64,000 nt of DNA, from assembly GCF_027409185.1 (NCBI RefSeq), contig NC_084468.1, positions 51,647,001-51,711,000 of the forward strand, read 5' to 3'. Made by a program: the position numbers and the translations under genes. How positions within the stretch are numbered: the first letter of the stretch is position 1; each line of letters begins with the position of its first letter. A model generated the notes under the pieces. The model ran no database searches, was not told the DNA's origin, and worked only from the letters and a program-made list of their open reading frames with translations. The DNA comes from Cynocephalus volans (lineage: Eukaryota; Chordata; Mammalia; Dermoptera; Cynocephalidae). Shown here piece by piece: positions 1 to 11,765 of this stretch.

Positions 1-263
1 CTAGAGATAGACAATCATATAATCAAGTGAAAGTGTAATTGTTTACAACTTTTTTAGAAAGTAGTTTTTCAATATGAATAGAGAGATTTTAGAAAGTTCA
101 TACCCATTAAACAGAAATCCCCCTTTAAGGAAACTAGTCACAGACATATGTATAAGAATTCACATACAAAAATGTCTACTGCTTTACAATTTTACATAGA
201 TTTTTAAAAATCAAGAAAGTCCAGAAGTTCAAATAAAGATTATTTTACAAGGAGCATACAACA

Positions 264-598
264 CAGTAGTCCCCCTTTGTCTGGGGGGTGGGGGGAATAT
301 GTTCCAAGACCCCTGGTGGATACCTGAAATCACAATAATACCAAACACTATATACACTACATTTTCTCCTATACATACATACTTTTAATTACATTAAATT
401 TATAAATTAGGCACAGTAAGAGATTAACACCAATGACAAATAATAATATAGGACAATTATGACAATATACTGTAATAAAAGTTATGTCTATGTGCTCTCC
501 CTCCCTCTCTCCCCATCTCTCTCGAAATATGTTATTATACCATACTATGGGTAACTGAAACCACCTAAAGCAAAACCACAGATAAGAGGGGACTACTG
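264..598. mobile_element. Tigger-derived non-autonomous DNA transposon (MER44/MER2-like)
   Basis: The element begins with CAGTAGTCCCCCTTTGTCTG and ends with the inverted equivalent GATAAGAGGGGACTACTG, giving clear terminal inverted repeats. The inside matches my recollection of pogo/Tigger-derived elements of the MER44/MER2 type (GTTCCAAGACCCCTGGTGGATACCTGAAA near the left end, and GGGTAACTGAAACCACC...AAAGC near the right end). At about 335 bp it is the usual length for such a deletion derivative and encodes no transposase. The family name is from memory; the inverted termini are seen directly. Confidence 0.82.
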
Positions 599-1089
599 TG
601 CTTCATTAGCATAAAATTTATTAGTAATCATAAATTTCTTTAAATACTAAAAGATCTAAAAATTTGATATATGTTACTCACAATTAAAATACCATCTTGT
701 CAAAGAGTTGTAATTCCTGGCAGTTTGCAACAATTATATTACATTGATAGAATTGAGCTTTTAACTACCCCATTTACTAGATTAAATAATAGATTGAGCT
801 TTTAGCTACACCATTAACTAGTCTGGGGACACTATTACAGGGTATTCCTGCTTTCTGACCTCTATTTCTAGTAAATAACAGGAAAAAAATAAGATCTAAA
901 ACTATGGTTGATTTGAGGATTATATAAAATAATTATAGTAGATGGTCCATAAATATTAGCTCTCTCCACAACTCCCTTTTGATTTTTTTCCTTAGAGTTG
1001 TGTCTAATAAAAATGTCGGTGGGTATGTGTTTGCCACCTGAGTTATAATACATATACAAGCATCATGTAAATACAGATACTCAATTGTA

Positions 1090-1260
1090 GTTATGAGACA
1101 ATTGGGACTTAGAAATATGCGATTTGTCCGGCCTCCCACAGGCAATAAGCAGCAGATCTGAGATGAGGATCCAGGACTCCTGGTACTCAGTTTATTGCTA
1201 CAGAGCACACATGAAATATCAATGCTGAAAATTAGGCTGCCTGTGAAAACCTGAATGCCT
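1090..1260 (-). repeat. MIR-family SINE remnant (antisense)
   Basis: The stretch reading GGGACTTAGAAATATGCGATTTGTCC...CAGATCTGAGATGAGGATCCAGGACTCC resembles the antisense MIR core, in which 'gaggcccagagaggttaag..acttgcccaaggtcacacagc..gggattcgaacccaggtctg' is typical. It is strongly diverged, so the boundaries are approximate. Confidence 0.4.
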
Positions 1261-2589
1261 AAAGGACATCTTCCCACTCCCAGCTTTTAACAATTACCTT
1301 CTTGTTTCAAAAGTAGTATCTGTGAAGCGTCCTGACTTGGAAGTGGCCCATCTTATTGTCTTGGTTTTGTTTTGTTTTTAACAGGGATTCAAAGGCTGGC
1401 AATAAGAAGGCTGCTGGCATTTGAAATGCAAAAGCAGACGTTTTTGACTATCTGGATTGAGTACCTTTACAAGAAAGAAAAGAATTTATGCCAAAAGGCT
1501 TTGCCTTTTTTTAAAAACCAGCGGGCAAATTGATCCCTATGAACTGAGTCAGTTTTAAAGACTGAACAACCCCAGGAATTCATTTGCTGAATATTTTAAA
1601 GATTCTTTATGACTATAAAGATTATTATGACATCATCATCTCTGCATCTGCCTACTCACCTTTGGAAAACAAGAATATGAAACCAGAATAGATTGTGCTT
1701 CATTCTGAATGATTGTTCCAAGCTGTGTGGGAGAGCTGTGTGTGTTCTTTCTTGATTATCTTCATGGAAATATATTATAGTGATTCTGCTGGCCCCAGGA
1801 GTGGTGGGTGTTGTACCATGTGGAGTCAGTTGTGTGTTTGTGGGGAGAAAAGCTGTAGGAGGTTGGTGTGATATGTCTGGAACACACATCAATGTGTATG
1901 AGTTAAGGATGAGTCAAGTGTGTACCTGACAGGCAGCAACATCTTCACATGTGCTTAAGTGAAGCAAAATTTATCCTCAGTATATCTTGAATGAGATTTG
2001 AGCCTAACCATTGAAAAATTTAGGGAATCACTTGCAATATTACCATCACAGTGAAATATAAACCAAAGGTAGCCATGGTAGCACAGGAGGTACCAATTTT
2101 CAAAAATATAGAAACCGCATTTCCATTGCTACCAAGGAATGAAAGCAAACTTTCTAATTTATCTCCAGTTTAGAAGCAGTGCTATGTTTCAACATGCTGT
2201 GCACCAAGGAGCGTCAGTGAAAAAACTAAAGATAAAGTATATAAGACAAACCCAGAATTTAGTATAGAATTATGTTTAAGAGTTTAAAATTTGCTCTTAA
2301 AAATAGAATATGCAGTGTGAAGTTTAGATCAATTGGAAATATATTTTTAATTACTCGTTACTATTAATGTTGCCTTGAGAATTTATTAATCAATGTATTG
2401 CACATTAACTGAGGCCAACTAATTGTCCTAGGTGTACAAAGTGAATAAAATACTCTTCTAGCCCTGTAACACACTTTAAATTAAATGCATTTTTATTTCA
2501 GTTTTGTTCTTTTACTGCAGCCAATGTACATCTCTATGCCTATATTTCACCCAAAATATTAAAATTCTAGTTTTACTATATGTTTTCAC

Positions 2590-2690
2590 AACTAAATTGC
2601 AAATTTTTGCAAGGAGGGATGACGTCTTTTTATTTTCATGCCAGTTCTAATATAGCAGGCACTCAAAAAATATTAATAAATTGAGTTTAC
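2590..2690 (+). repeat. L2/MIR 3' end remnant
   Basis: The segment TTGCAAGGAGGGATGACGTC...GCAGGCACTCAAAAAATATTAATAAATTGAG follows the familiar L2 3' terminus (gagggcagggacc...catagtaggcactcaataaatatttgttgaa). It is short and diverged. Confidence 0.45.
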
Positions 2691-3114
2691 ATAATATAAA
2701 AATGTACTAACTGAGGTAATGTATAAAATACCATGGTATAGAAAGAAGGGAAAGAGAAGGCAGGAAAGTACCTAAATCACAGAAGCCTGAGGCTCAATGG
2801 GTGAATAACAGTTTGTATTATGGGTTTTGCATATCATTCTGTCTTCCTGAAGCACTACAGTGTTAATTCTCACTCCCAAACCCAACACATCGTACTCCTA
2901 CCTATGGAAAGAAGGTATCTGGCAGAAGCCTAACTGGCTTCACCATGGAGATGGTCTCCTGGAAGGGAGTGTGTAGCATTGAGTCAAACTTGAAGAATAA
3001 CATAAAATGAAGCCAAACTCATTTTTCAGCCAGCAGCCACACCAAAGAGGTGTTTCATAATAAATAAAATAAAAGATACTCTCTAAACACTGATACCTTA
3101 AATAATAATGTTTT

Positions 3115-3170
3115 GTTCCATTCATCTGGCAAATATGTATTGTGCACCTACTGTGTACCAGGGAATCTTC
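3115..3170 (-). repeat. L2 3' terminus remnant (antisense)
   Basis: ATTCATCTGGCAAATATGTATTGTGCACCTACTGTGTACCAGGGA matches the antisense of the L2 3' end (ttcaacaaatatttattgagcacctactatgtgccaggcactg). Only about 55 bp is recognisable. Confidence 0.45.
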
Positions 3171-4144
3171 ATGATTTGGCAGGGAGACCTGTTTTAAAAT
3201 TCTTTTTATTACTTGCCTAACTAATAAAGAGATTGTGGGTCTAGGGGTGACATACATTATTCAGGACACTACAGAAGACATGTTTCTCCAGTTTTTAATA
3301 GAAGCATTCTAAAAGTTAGTAAAAATTATTTCAAAACAGAAGGAAACTTTTAAGACAAAATTGTAGATTTGTATATAATTTTTTCTTGTTGAAGTTACTT
3401 AGCCTGACTTTGACAGGGGAAATCTACAGATCCCGTTTAGCTTATCAAGACCAGTAGTTAGTCCACTCAGCTTTCCCTAAAAGAAAAATGATAACTTGGA
3501 AGTATCAATCTCAGCACACATATGGAGTACATTCTCAAGGTTTTCCCATAACTAGCCCTTATTTACAAGAATTCCTCCAAGTGACAATTCAATGAGCAGA
3601 TGCATAAGAAAAATCCCCAAAACATGCACAGGAATTGCCTATCTATATACTGGAATCATTTCAAATCATATGGTGAAACATTTAATGAGGTCATTTTGAA
3701 ATATGTATGCAATTAATCCTCATATAGAGTCTAAGGTTGGGCCATTCATACTGAATTGTACTACATACCTAGTACTGGTACAGCCATTTCCAGGTAATTT
3801 TTATGAGTTGTTCCTAGAAAACTGTGCTGGATTACCTTCAGGCAACTCAGCAAGAATCTTACCCTTCTATGCTCTCTCTGTTTAATAGGAGCTAAAAGCC
3901 TGGGAACTACATTTCCCTGAATCTCTGGGTTAATTCCCACTAATGAGAGGAATTCATAGGTTTGGAAGGAAGAGAGAAAGCAGAATGGTCTTCAGCAGAA
4001 GTGAGAGTTTGCAGAAGCCTTCTGTGCATCACTTGCCTCAGTTCTGTAGCTGTGATCACCACTAAGTTGTTAGCTGCACTTTTGGAAACTTCCTAACCAA
4101 ACCAATCCAAAAGCAATGATACAATTTCCTTTTTTTCTTTTTCA

Positions 4145-4300
4145 GCTATTGATTAAGAAAGATTTATTGAGTACCTCTTATGAGCCAGGTACTGGCAAGG
4201 CTCTGTTGATACAAAATCAAAGAAACATTTTCCTGCCCCAAAGAAGCTTATAATAATTTTTACAACTATCTGACTACAACAAAATACACTCAAGTGCTCA
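4145..4300 (-). repeat. L2 3' end remnant (antisense)
   Basis: The order 'GATTTATTGAGTACCTCTTATGAGCCAGGTACTGGCAAGGCTC', then 'GATACAAAATCAAAGAAACATTTTCCTGCCCCAAAGAAGCTTATAA', is the order of the antisense L2 3' region (attgagcacctactatgtgccaggcactgt, then gatacaaagatgaacaagac..ccctgccctcaaggagcttacag). The limits are approximate. Confidence 0.55.
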
Positions 4301-7196
4301 AACCTACAGAAATTGATTTTCTCTCATTTACAGATGGGGAGAAGAGGCAGTGTTGGTTGTGCTTTCACTGAATACTGAATGCAGCAATTTGATCCTGTAA
4401 TGTTGCCAAGGCAATGCCAACCGTCTATGACAGCATATGGGGTTAGTCAGACACTCACATACGCAGACACAGTGATTTTGTAAGCCTTCTTATAAAATAC
4501 TAAAAATAAAGTTTTCATCATGATTATATTTTACCACATTAAAATAGACTAATTTGCCAGGCTGTGGAGAACAGATATTGAACCACTTCTTTCAGTTTGA
4601 AATGTGATCTAAATGTATTAGAAAATGAAATTTCTTTTGCCATATGCATTTCAGAGTCTTCTCATTGAATAGTATTATAAGTAGCATAAAGAAAAGAGTG
4701 AGAATGTTTATCACACTCTTCATTCCTATGTGCCTTAATGGACACCCATTTCCTTATACCAGACTAAAAAAGACTATAATGAGGAAATAATCATTTAAGT
4801 CAAATTCTTCCTATAAATAGTTCAAGCCATGATTTAAAAACTAAAGCACTTATAACCATAAAATACTTTGGGCTGTTTTCAGGGTGTCAATTTTACATTT
4901 CAAGTAGGAGATACAGAATTGTTTTTATAAGAGATGAACTGAGACAGTGCCAAACTTTTGATGTTGTCTTTTCACTGAAATCATTGAAAAAGCCAGAAGG
5001 AAACAGAATAATTTGGTTTTCATTTCATGTTTTATTCTGCACATTTTTATTAATAATAATAATAAAAGCCTTTTTCTTTACCATTACAACACTACTTAGT
5101 TAAGCATGAATATTGTAGTTCATTAGTTTAACTATGAGATTAACCATAATGAATTCAGGAGCAGTTGATGATAAAGACAATCAGGGCTCAAAATGATCTC
5201 AACCAATATAAGTCACTGACTTTTTAAGAACACAAACTTTCTTTCTACTAATGGCTTTGTGAATTCTGCACAGCCTCGTTCTAGCAAAAACCTTGTATTT
5301 CCTTTCTTTACCTTCTTGAGAAGGACCAAAACAATCACCCTCTTAATTAAAAGGCAAAGCCATATGTACTAAAATCTCAATTATATTAAGGTGAAAATAA
5401 GTTACTAATAACAAAATGGAGAATATATCCAGAGCAAATAAGAAAGTTCAACTTTAAGTTATCTTAAAAGAAAATCTAATGTTTTTGTACAACAACATTA
5501 CTAGCTTTACTAACAACTTTAACATTACTAACAAGATTACAGTGGCAATAGAAACACCAAAGGCAGGATGAAAAAACAAATGAAGTGCACTTCATGGCCA
5601 TAGAATAGTTGAGTAACACCACCTCAGCCAGTGCCACTAGGTAGGTGCTTAGGAGATTAATCAAGGAATTGTCATGTTGCTGCTATAGAGGACGTCTGTC
5701 TTCAGTTTGATCCCCAAAGTGAAAGTGACATTCCTTGCTACTATGCCTGAAATAGTGAATGAATAAATGAGTGGGAGAATAAAAAAATATAATTTTTAAA
5801 ATCCTACTGATTAATCCAAGAGCACAGAAGATACAGAAAATAATAACCAACCCATGTATAGCATACTACAGTGAGAGAAAAACCATTCTCAAATTAAATA
5901 ATTGTAGACAATTTGCAAGAAATAACCCAGAAAACAAATAGCCAGAGAAAACTTTTGATAAAAACTCACTGCTCAAAACAAAACTGAATATTTTATCATT
6001 AAAGACTATAAATATTCCAGAAGTAATGGTTCTAAAATAGTAACATGAACAATTCACCAAGAACTCTCAGAACTTCTGACTAATGCTCTGTTTCCTATTC
6101 TTCAGTGTTCATCAAATGCCCCAAGTTTTTTGTTTTGTTTTGTTTTGCTTTGCTTTGTTTTTTTCAAAAATACAGGTTTATTAACTTAGAGTCTTAGGGA
6201 GTGGGGATTTCGTGGGTATATTCTGAAAAGCAAAAAATGCATTATATAACACTTTAGGACAAGATATTTGTCTTATTACCTTTCTAATCCTCATAGAGAT
6301 AAACCCATTCATTGTTTATAATGAGCATTCAATTAATGTTGCTAAAACTGAAAACAATTTCCCACTTAAAACTTTACTGAAAAAGAATAATGTATAAAAT
6401 GTCATAACTTCCATTTCTGCAAAAAGAATTCATTGTCAGTAAATTCTAAAACATAATATAAAAATAGTAATATAAGAATAGAGAAATTACTATTACTTGT
6501 AATAGTAATACAAGAACAGAAGAAAAAGAAATATTAAAAAATAAAGTGTCTGCTGCTGGGTTTTATCATACACATCTTAACCTAAAATTAGGTCCTGGCC
6601 GGGATTCTGTTATATATGGACATGATATTCCTTGCCACATCTAGAGAACAGGAGTTGAGTCATAATCATCACGCAAAAACCAATGATATGGATTAATAAT
6701 TAACTTGGAATGTATTAATTAGTGCCAGAAACTTACATATCTACTACAGAATGTACTAATATATCATCTCATGATCTTGCAAAAAAAATTTTTCAATGAA
6801 GAATTCAGTCAGATGTAGACACACGTTGAGCTCTATTCAAATGTCATTAGCATGATAACTAAAATAGCAAAATGACAAGGTCAGGGGAGTAACAGTTCAT
6901 CACGGACCTGGAAGAATGTTATATTGAAACTACAGTACCTATAAATAAGTAATTTTTACTTACTTTTTCTATTCCAAAATTTGGCTATTTTTTAGCACTA
7001 CATGTTTTCACTTACATTCACGTATGATTAAGGAATATTCTGTAAATTCACATACAGTATGACCCTGGGTGGGAAATTAGTGAAATATACAGACTGGTCT
7101 CACAATAAACAGGAAAATACTGTTTTTATATATACACACGTATGTATATAAGTATTTATATATTTTTATACATGTGTACATATACATACACACATG

Positions 7197-7468
7197 TATG
7201 AAGGTTACTTCAAAAAGTTTGTGGAAAAGTAGAATTAAAAGGTAATATGGGGCCAGCCCTGTGGCTCACTCAGGAGACTGTGGCTCTGGCAGCGCCGGGC
7301 AGCGCCGAGGTCACAGGTCTGGATCCTATATAGGGATGGCCGGTGCGCTCACTGGCTGAGTGTGGTGTGGACAACACCATGCCGAGGGTTGTGATCCCTT
7401 TACCGGTCAAAAAAAAAAAAAAAAAGGTAATATGAATTTTTCCATGAACTTTTTGAAGTACCTTCATA
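7197..7468. mobile_element. Palindromic mariner-type MITE, interrupted by a SINE
   Basis: The left arm reads TATGAAGGTTACTTCAAAAAG, then TTTGTGGAAAA. The right arm reads TTTTTCCATGAACTTTTTG, then AAGTACCTTCATA, the near-exact inverse. Without the SINE (7250-7421) and one copy of its target duplication, the element is about 87 bp and almost fully palindromic, similar in size and architecture to primate MADE1. Its termini share CTTCAAAA.GTTCATGGAAAA with the decayed mariner 1.2 kb downstream, so it was probably mobilised by that mariner family. Confidence 0.75.
7250..7421 (+). mobile_element. tRNA-Ile-derived dimeric SINE (CYN-like)
   Basis: Two tRNA-like halves are joined at the TATATAGGGATGGCCGG junction. 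The left half starts GGGCCAGCCCTGTGGCTCAC. The right half, GGCCGGTGCGCTCACTGGCT then GTGTGGTG..ACAACACCA, resembles tRNA-Ile. An A-rich tail follows. The flanking 13-bp duplication AAAAGGTAATATG (7237-7249 and 7422-7434) is exact. The SINE sits inside the palindromic MITE. This dimer type recalls colugo CYN SINEs; the family name is from memory. Confidence 0.88.
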
Positions 7469-7561
7469 TATGTGTGTGCTCATATGTATACATATACATA
7501 TGTATGTATATATCACACATAATTTTATGTATATCTATAAATCTTCTGCAATATTTATAGA

Positions 7562-7742
7562 AGTGGGTCTCAACCAAGGCTCTACAATGGAATCAATCAC
7601 CTAAGAAACTTTTCAAAAATGCGTAATGCCTATTCCCCACCCTACAGCAAAAGAAACAGAATCTCTAAGGTTGGGACATAATAATTTTTTCCAAAGACTT
7701 CCCAGGCTATTCCAATATTGTAGCCAAGATTGAGAATTATTG
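7562..7742. mobile_element. hAT-Charlie non-autonomous element (MER5-like)
   Basis: It starts GTGGGTCTCAACCAAGGCTC and ends ...CCAAGATTGAGAATTATTG, inverted ends of the common 'cagtggttctcaaccttggctgcacattagaatcacctggg' type of small mammalian Charlie element. The interior 'AATGCCTATTCCCCACCCTACAGCAAAAGAAACAGAATCTCTAAGGTTGGG' fits the same family. It is non-coding. Confidence 0.65.
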
Positions 7743-8649
7743 AATTGGATAAGAAAAAAAAAGAGAAAACATATTGTTAAAGTAACATCATCTCTCATTA
7801 TATTTACTTAGTGAAAGCACAAAGCTGGTATTTTGTGATACAGGAGAGCATTAAAGACAGGAATTTAGTGTGCAAAATAGCCTTTGAAAAGATGAAACAT
7901 TGAATGAAATAGTGCAATAATAGTTGCTTAAATAGTAGATCTTCAATATAGTAATCATTTTTTGTTTTTAGTTATCTGTTGCCATTTAGATTGATTTATA
8001 AATATTAACCTTCCTGGAGGGCTCTCAACATATAAGAGGAGCTGCACCATCACACTAGATGAGGTAACAGGTACTAAATAGGTGGTGCTGAGAAGTAGTA
8101 AAGTACAATATACTCTTTCCACCTTGCTGCCTTCCGAGAACACTCAAGGTTTTATACTCAAACCTTCTGAAAATGAAAAACCAAAGTTATAGATGAAAAT
8201 CTTAACATTTATTTTGTAGATCTTGCCTTCTTTAAAAATCAATAACAATATTGATTTTAAATACTAAACACTGTATATAACCACTGTCTTCCATTTTTTA
8301 AACATTTTATTGTGTATCCATATAACTCAACTAAAATACAGGTATCTTTTACATGTTCTGCAATTAATCATGACTCCCCATCTTATATACAGAATTCAAA
8401 TTATCTTCTAACTGAAAGGGACCTTCAGGTTCACTCTTGATTTTCATATGATGAAAAGGTTAAGGATCAATATAACTTACTCAAAACTGCATATCATAGA
8501 AGTCTCAGCAAGGAGTTTCAACACACTGCTGTCATTAGTAGTTATGAATCATGTTGCCAGTAAAGTGTTACTAATAGAAAATATGAAAGTTTATTAATTA
8601 TTTTCTAGTGCAAATAATTTCTAAGCTTATATCTACACTAATAAGAAAG
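7743..8649. other. Gene-free stretch between hAT element and mariner
   Basis: No supported gene is present. A diverged MIR/L2-like piece may lie near 8400-8540 ('GGGACCTTCAGGTTCACTC...TGATGAAAAGGTTAAGGATC'), but it is too weak to name. Confidence 0.5.
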
Positions 8650-9932
8650 GATTTCAAAGGTTTGTGGAAAATGGAGTTAAAAGATAAAAGTAAAAAATAT
8701 GAACTTTATTTCTCAACATAAGCTCCATCAAGTTCAAGACACTTTTGTAAGTGATTGTATAAGCCATTTAGTTCATCCTTAAAGATCTGAGGTTCCTGAG
8801 AATTTAACCAAGACAATGTAGTCTTTTTTACACTATTAACTGAAGAAAAATGGGTGTCCTGTAAATATCCTTAAAGATTAGGAAACACAAAGAAGGCAGG
8901 AGGAACCAGATCAAGACTGTAAGGCAGATGCCTAATGATTTCCATTGGAACTCTCACAAAATTGCCCTTGTTCAACGAGAGGAATGAACAGGAGCACTGT
9001 CCTAGTGGAGAAGGATTATCCGGTAAAGCTTTCGCAGGCATTTTTCTGCTAAAGCTTTGGCTATCTTTCTCCAGACACGCTCATAATGGTTGTTCTCTGG
9101 CCCTCCAGAAAGTCAACAAGCAAAATGTCTTGAGCATCCCCAAAAACTGTTGCCATGACCTTTGCTCTTGACCAGTCAGCTTGTGCTTTGGCTGGACCAC
9201 CTCCACCTCTTGGTAGCCATTGCTTTAATCGTGCTTTGTTTTCAGGATCATACTGGTAAAGCCATGTTTCATCTCCTTTTACAATTCTTTGAAGAAATGC
9301 TTTTCAGGTTCTTGATCCCACTTGTTTAAAATTTCCATGGAAAACTCTGTTCTTGTGGGCAGCTGATCTGCGCACAGTTTTGGCACCCACTGAGCAGAAA
9401 GTTTGCTCGACTTTAATTTTTCAGCCGAAATTGTGTAAGATGAATCAGCTGAGATGTCTGTGATGTTGGTTATTGTTTCTGCTGTTAATCATTTGTCTGC
9501 TTCAACTAGGGCACAACAGGGTTCATTTTTTCTTCACAAGTTGATGTGGACGATCTGCCACTGCAGGCTTCATGTTTAACATGGTCTCATCCCTTCTTAA
9601 AATGAGTTATCCATTTGTAAACTGCTGATTTCTTTGAGGCATTGTTCCCATAAACTTTTCGTAAAGCTCCAATGATTTCATCATTCTTCCATCTGAGCTT
9701 CACCGTCGATGTGGTAGCAGGTTCTTGCTTCAGTTTTAGCAGAATTCGTGTTGCTCTGATAGGAGCTCTTTTCAAATTGATGTCTTATCCTTCTTAGTGG
9801 CTCAAACTTGATACTGTTCAGACATGTTACAACAAGTTGTTATGAGTGCATTTTAGTGCAAAAAAAAATTTTTGATAGTCATGCATAGCTTTTTCATAAT
9901 ATGCATTTTCCATGAACATTTTGAAGACCCCA
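8650..9932 (-). mobile_element. Decayed full-length mariner DNA transposon
   Basis: The element is about 1.28 kb, the usual length of a complete mariner. The ends are inverted: GGATTTCAAAGGTTTGTGGAAAATG on the left, and on the right the complement of GGGTCTTCAAAATGTTCATGG. The minus strand encodes mariner transposase fragments broken by many stops. They include a helix-turn-helix-like N-terminal piece (9587-9775: RATRILLKLKQEPATT..VKLRWKNDEIIGALRKVYG..SAVYKWITHFKKG) and, near 8925-8945, a 'YSLDLVP' relic of the YSPDLAP motif that carries the third catalytic Asp of D,D34D transposases. The element is dead. Confidence 0.82.
8750..9833 (-). pseudogene. mariner D,D34D transposase pseudogene
   Basis: Read on the minus strand, mariner-like peptide segments occur in order. 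First come an N-terminal DNA-binding helix-turn-helix segment and a KWITHFKKG stretch. Mid-protein segments with EQRSWQQF-type text, relics of the 'VMATVFWDAEGILL' catalytic block, follow in shifted frames. Next is the RHLPYSLDLVPPAFFVFPNL block, and finally a C-terminal LELDGAYVEK. Stops and frameshifts occur throughout, so no functional enzyme is made. The family's role is cut-and-paste transposition at TA dinucleotides. Subfamily (HSMAR2-like or other) cannot be decided by eye. Confidence 0.75.
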
Positions 9933-10213
9933 CTTATATTTCTTTCTCACCTGAATGTTAATGTTCTGTTTTGAGTAAATATAAAAGTATTAGATTTATA
10001 ACTAGGATGCTAAGAACTGTGTGTGGTAATGCATCTCATAAGCAATTTTCATTTACTGTGTACAAACAAAAAATGGTGAAAACCACTAACAGAATTTAAA
10101 GCTCAGAATCTGAAGTTTCTGACCGTCTATTCAGTAATTTTCCAACTTCAACTAATAATAATCTTTCTGTTTATTTCAACATCTTTTTTTAGCATGAAAA
10201 GTGAAGACATTGT

Positions 10214-11191
10214 ATTTTTTCCTTTATTATTATTTTAATTTATCAGTATAAAATATAGTTGATTTTCATGTCCCTTTATCAATTCCTCTTTTTCCTCTCT
10301 CCCTCTCTCCCCTTCCCCCCACCAAAATCATATCTGTTCACTTGTCTTAATAAGTTCAAGGAATTGTTGTGATTGTTGTGTCTTCTTCCCACCCCGCCCA
10401 TTCATTTGCATATGTACTTATTTATTTTTATTAGCTCCCACAAATAAATGAGAACATGCAGCATTTTCTCTTCCTGTGCCTGGCTTATTTCATTTAATAT
10501 AATTTTCTCTAAGTCCCTCCCTGCTGTTGCAAATGGTAGTTTTTGTTTTTGTTTTTGTTTTTTTTAACAGCAGAGTAGTATACCACTGTGTAGATATACC
10601 ACATTTTCCTTATCTACTTATCCAATGATGGGCATTTAGACTGGTTCCAACTCTTGGCTTTTATAAATAGCACTGTAATAAACATGGGAGCACAGGTATC
10701 CCTTTGACATGATGATTTCCATTCCTCAGGCTATATACCAGCAGTGGGATGGCTGGGTCATATGGTACAACTATCTAGTTGTTTGAGGAACCTCCAGACC
10801 ATTTTCCATTAAGGCTGCACCATTTTGCAGTCCCACCAACAATGTAGGAGGGTTCTTTTTTCTCCACATCGTCACCAGAATTTGTCATTCTCAGTCTTTT
10901 GGATCTTAGGCACCCTAACTGGAGTGAGATGGTATCTCAAAGTGGTTTTGATTTGCATTTCCCAAATGCTGAGTGAGTTGAGCATTTTTTCATGTGTCTG
11001 TTGGCCATTCATATATCTTCTTTTGAGAAATGCCTATTCAGCTCCTTTGCCCATTTTTTAATTGGGTTACTTGGTTTTTGCTGTGAAATTGTTTGAGTTC
11101 CTTGTGTATTCTGGTTATTAATCCTTTGTCAGATGTATATTTTGCAAATATTTTCTGGTTGTCTTTTTGCTCTGTTGTTTCTTTTATTGCA
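10214..11191 (-). mobile_element. 5'-truncated inverted L1 (3' end of ORF2 plus 3'UTR)
   Basis: Read on the minus strand, this is the last part of L1 ORF2 followed by a 3'UTR and A-rich tail. On the plus strand, AGCTCCCACAAATAAATGAG and 'ACATGCAGCATTTTCTCTTCCTGTGCCTGGCTTATTTCA' parallel the same positions in the young L1s (about 52595-52650), and 'CCAGCAGTGGGATGGCTGGGTCATATGG' parallels 52895-52915. Homology stops near 11191, at the point corresponding to the 'CAGAAGCTTTTTAG' region, so this is a roughly 0.98-kb 5' truncation. It is more diverged than the three young copies. I could not confirm a target duplication. Confidence 0.85.
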
Positions 11192-11389
11192 ACACCTTAA
11201 AAGTACCCTTGTAACAGAATGCCAAAATGGAGGCTTCAGCTGAGACCCTAAGATCAAAAGTATCAAATACTAAAGTGAGATGTCAAACTAGATACAAATC
11301 TCAAAGTAGGTGGTGAAGGACTAGTTGGATGACTCTTAAGCTCCTCACCATTCAAAACTGGAAATAAAATAGAGTTTCACAAGTTGTAT

Positions 11390-11560
11390 AGTAACTCATA
11401 GAATCAGAAAGTAGAATGGTGGCTGCCAGGGAGCTGGTGAGGGGAGGTGGATGTGGAGGTTATTGTTCAATAAGTAAAGAGTTTCAGTCATGCTTGATGA
11501 AAAAATTCTAGAGATCTGTTGTACAGAAATGTGCATTTAGTACAATACTGTAAAATACCA
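11390..11560 (+). repeat. Old L1 3'UTR fragment (L1M-type)
   Basis: 'GAATCAGAAAGTAGAATGGTGGCTGCCAGGGAGCTGG...AGTTTCAGTCATGCTTGATGAAAAAATTCTAGAGATCTGTTGTACAG' matches the recurring mammalian L1M 3'UTR text (gtagaatggtggttaccaggggctgggg...gtttcagttatgcaagatgaataagttctggagatctaatgtacagc). It is in sense orientation and diverged. Confidence 0.65.
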
Positions 11561-11599
11561 ACAAAATAGCTAAGAGGGAAGATATCATATTATATGTTT

Positions 11600-11765
11600 T
11601 TTGCCACAATCAATTCTCTTGTCTAAATAGCCCCATGTGTAAAATGGAGTAAATGTATCTATGTTATAATTTATTACAGGGGCTAATTTGTTAATATTGG
11701 TAGAATTCATAGAACAGTTCCTGGAATGTTGTCAGATATTGTCGTTTATTTTTATATAAAGTCAT
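11600..11765 (+). repeat. MIR remnant
   Basis: The pattern 'CAATTCTCTTGTCTAAATAGCC..GTAAAATGGAGTAAATGTATC...GAATTCATAGAACAGTTCCTGGAATGTTGTCAG' follows the MIR 3' half (tcatctgtaaaatggggataataatag...gcttagaacagtgcctggcacatag). It is diverged. Confidence 0.5.

Larger units (their letters stand above)
599..7127. other. Gene-free intergenic or intronic stretch
   Basis: This is AT-rich DNA with no open frame that looks like a conserved protein. It holds only scattered remnants of ancient repeats (listed separately at about 1090-1260, 2590-2690, 3115-3170 and 4145-4300) and a T-rich GTTTT/GCTTT simple tract near 6120-6165. Weak MIR-like Cys-poor remnants may also occur near 6230-6370. I recognise nothing else. 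Confidence 0.6.
7128..7515. repeat. TATG/TATA microsatellite tract split by a mariner MITE
   Basis: TATATA/CATATG-rich simple sequence lies on both sides of the MITE (left about 7128-7196, right about 7469-7515). This suggests that the MITE landed in a TA-rich microsatellite, as expected for TA-targeting mariner elements. Confidence 0.6.
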
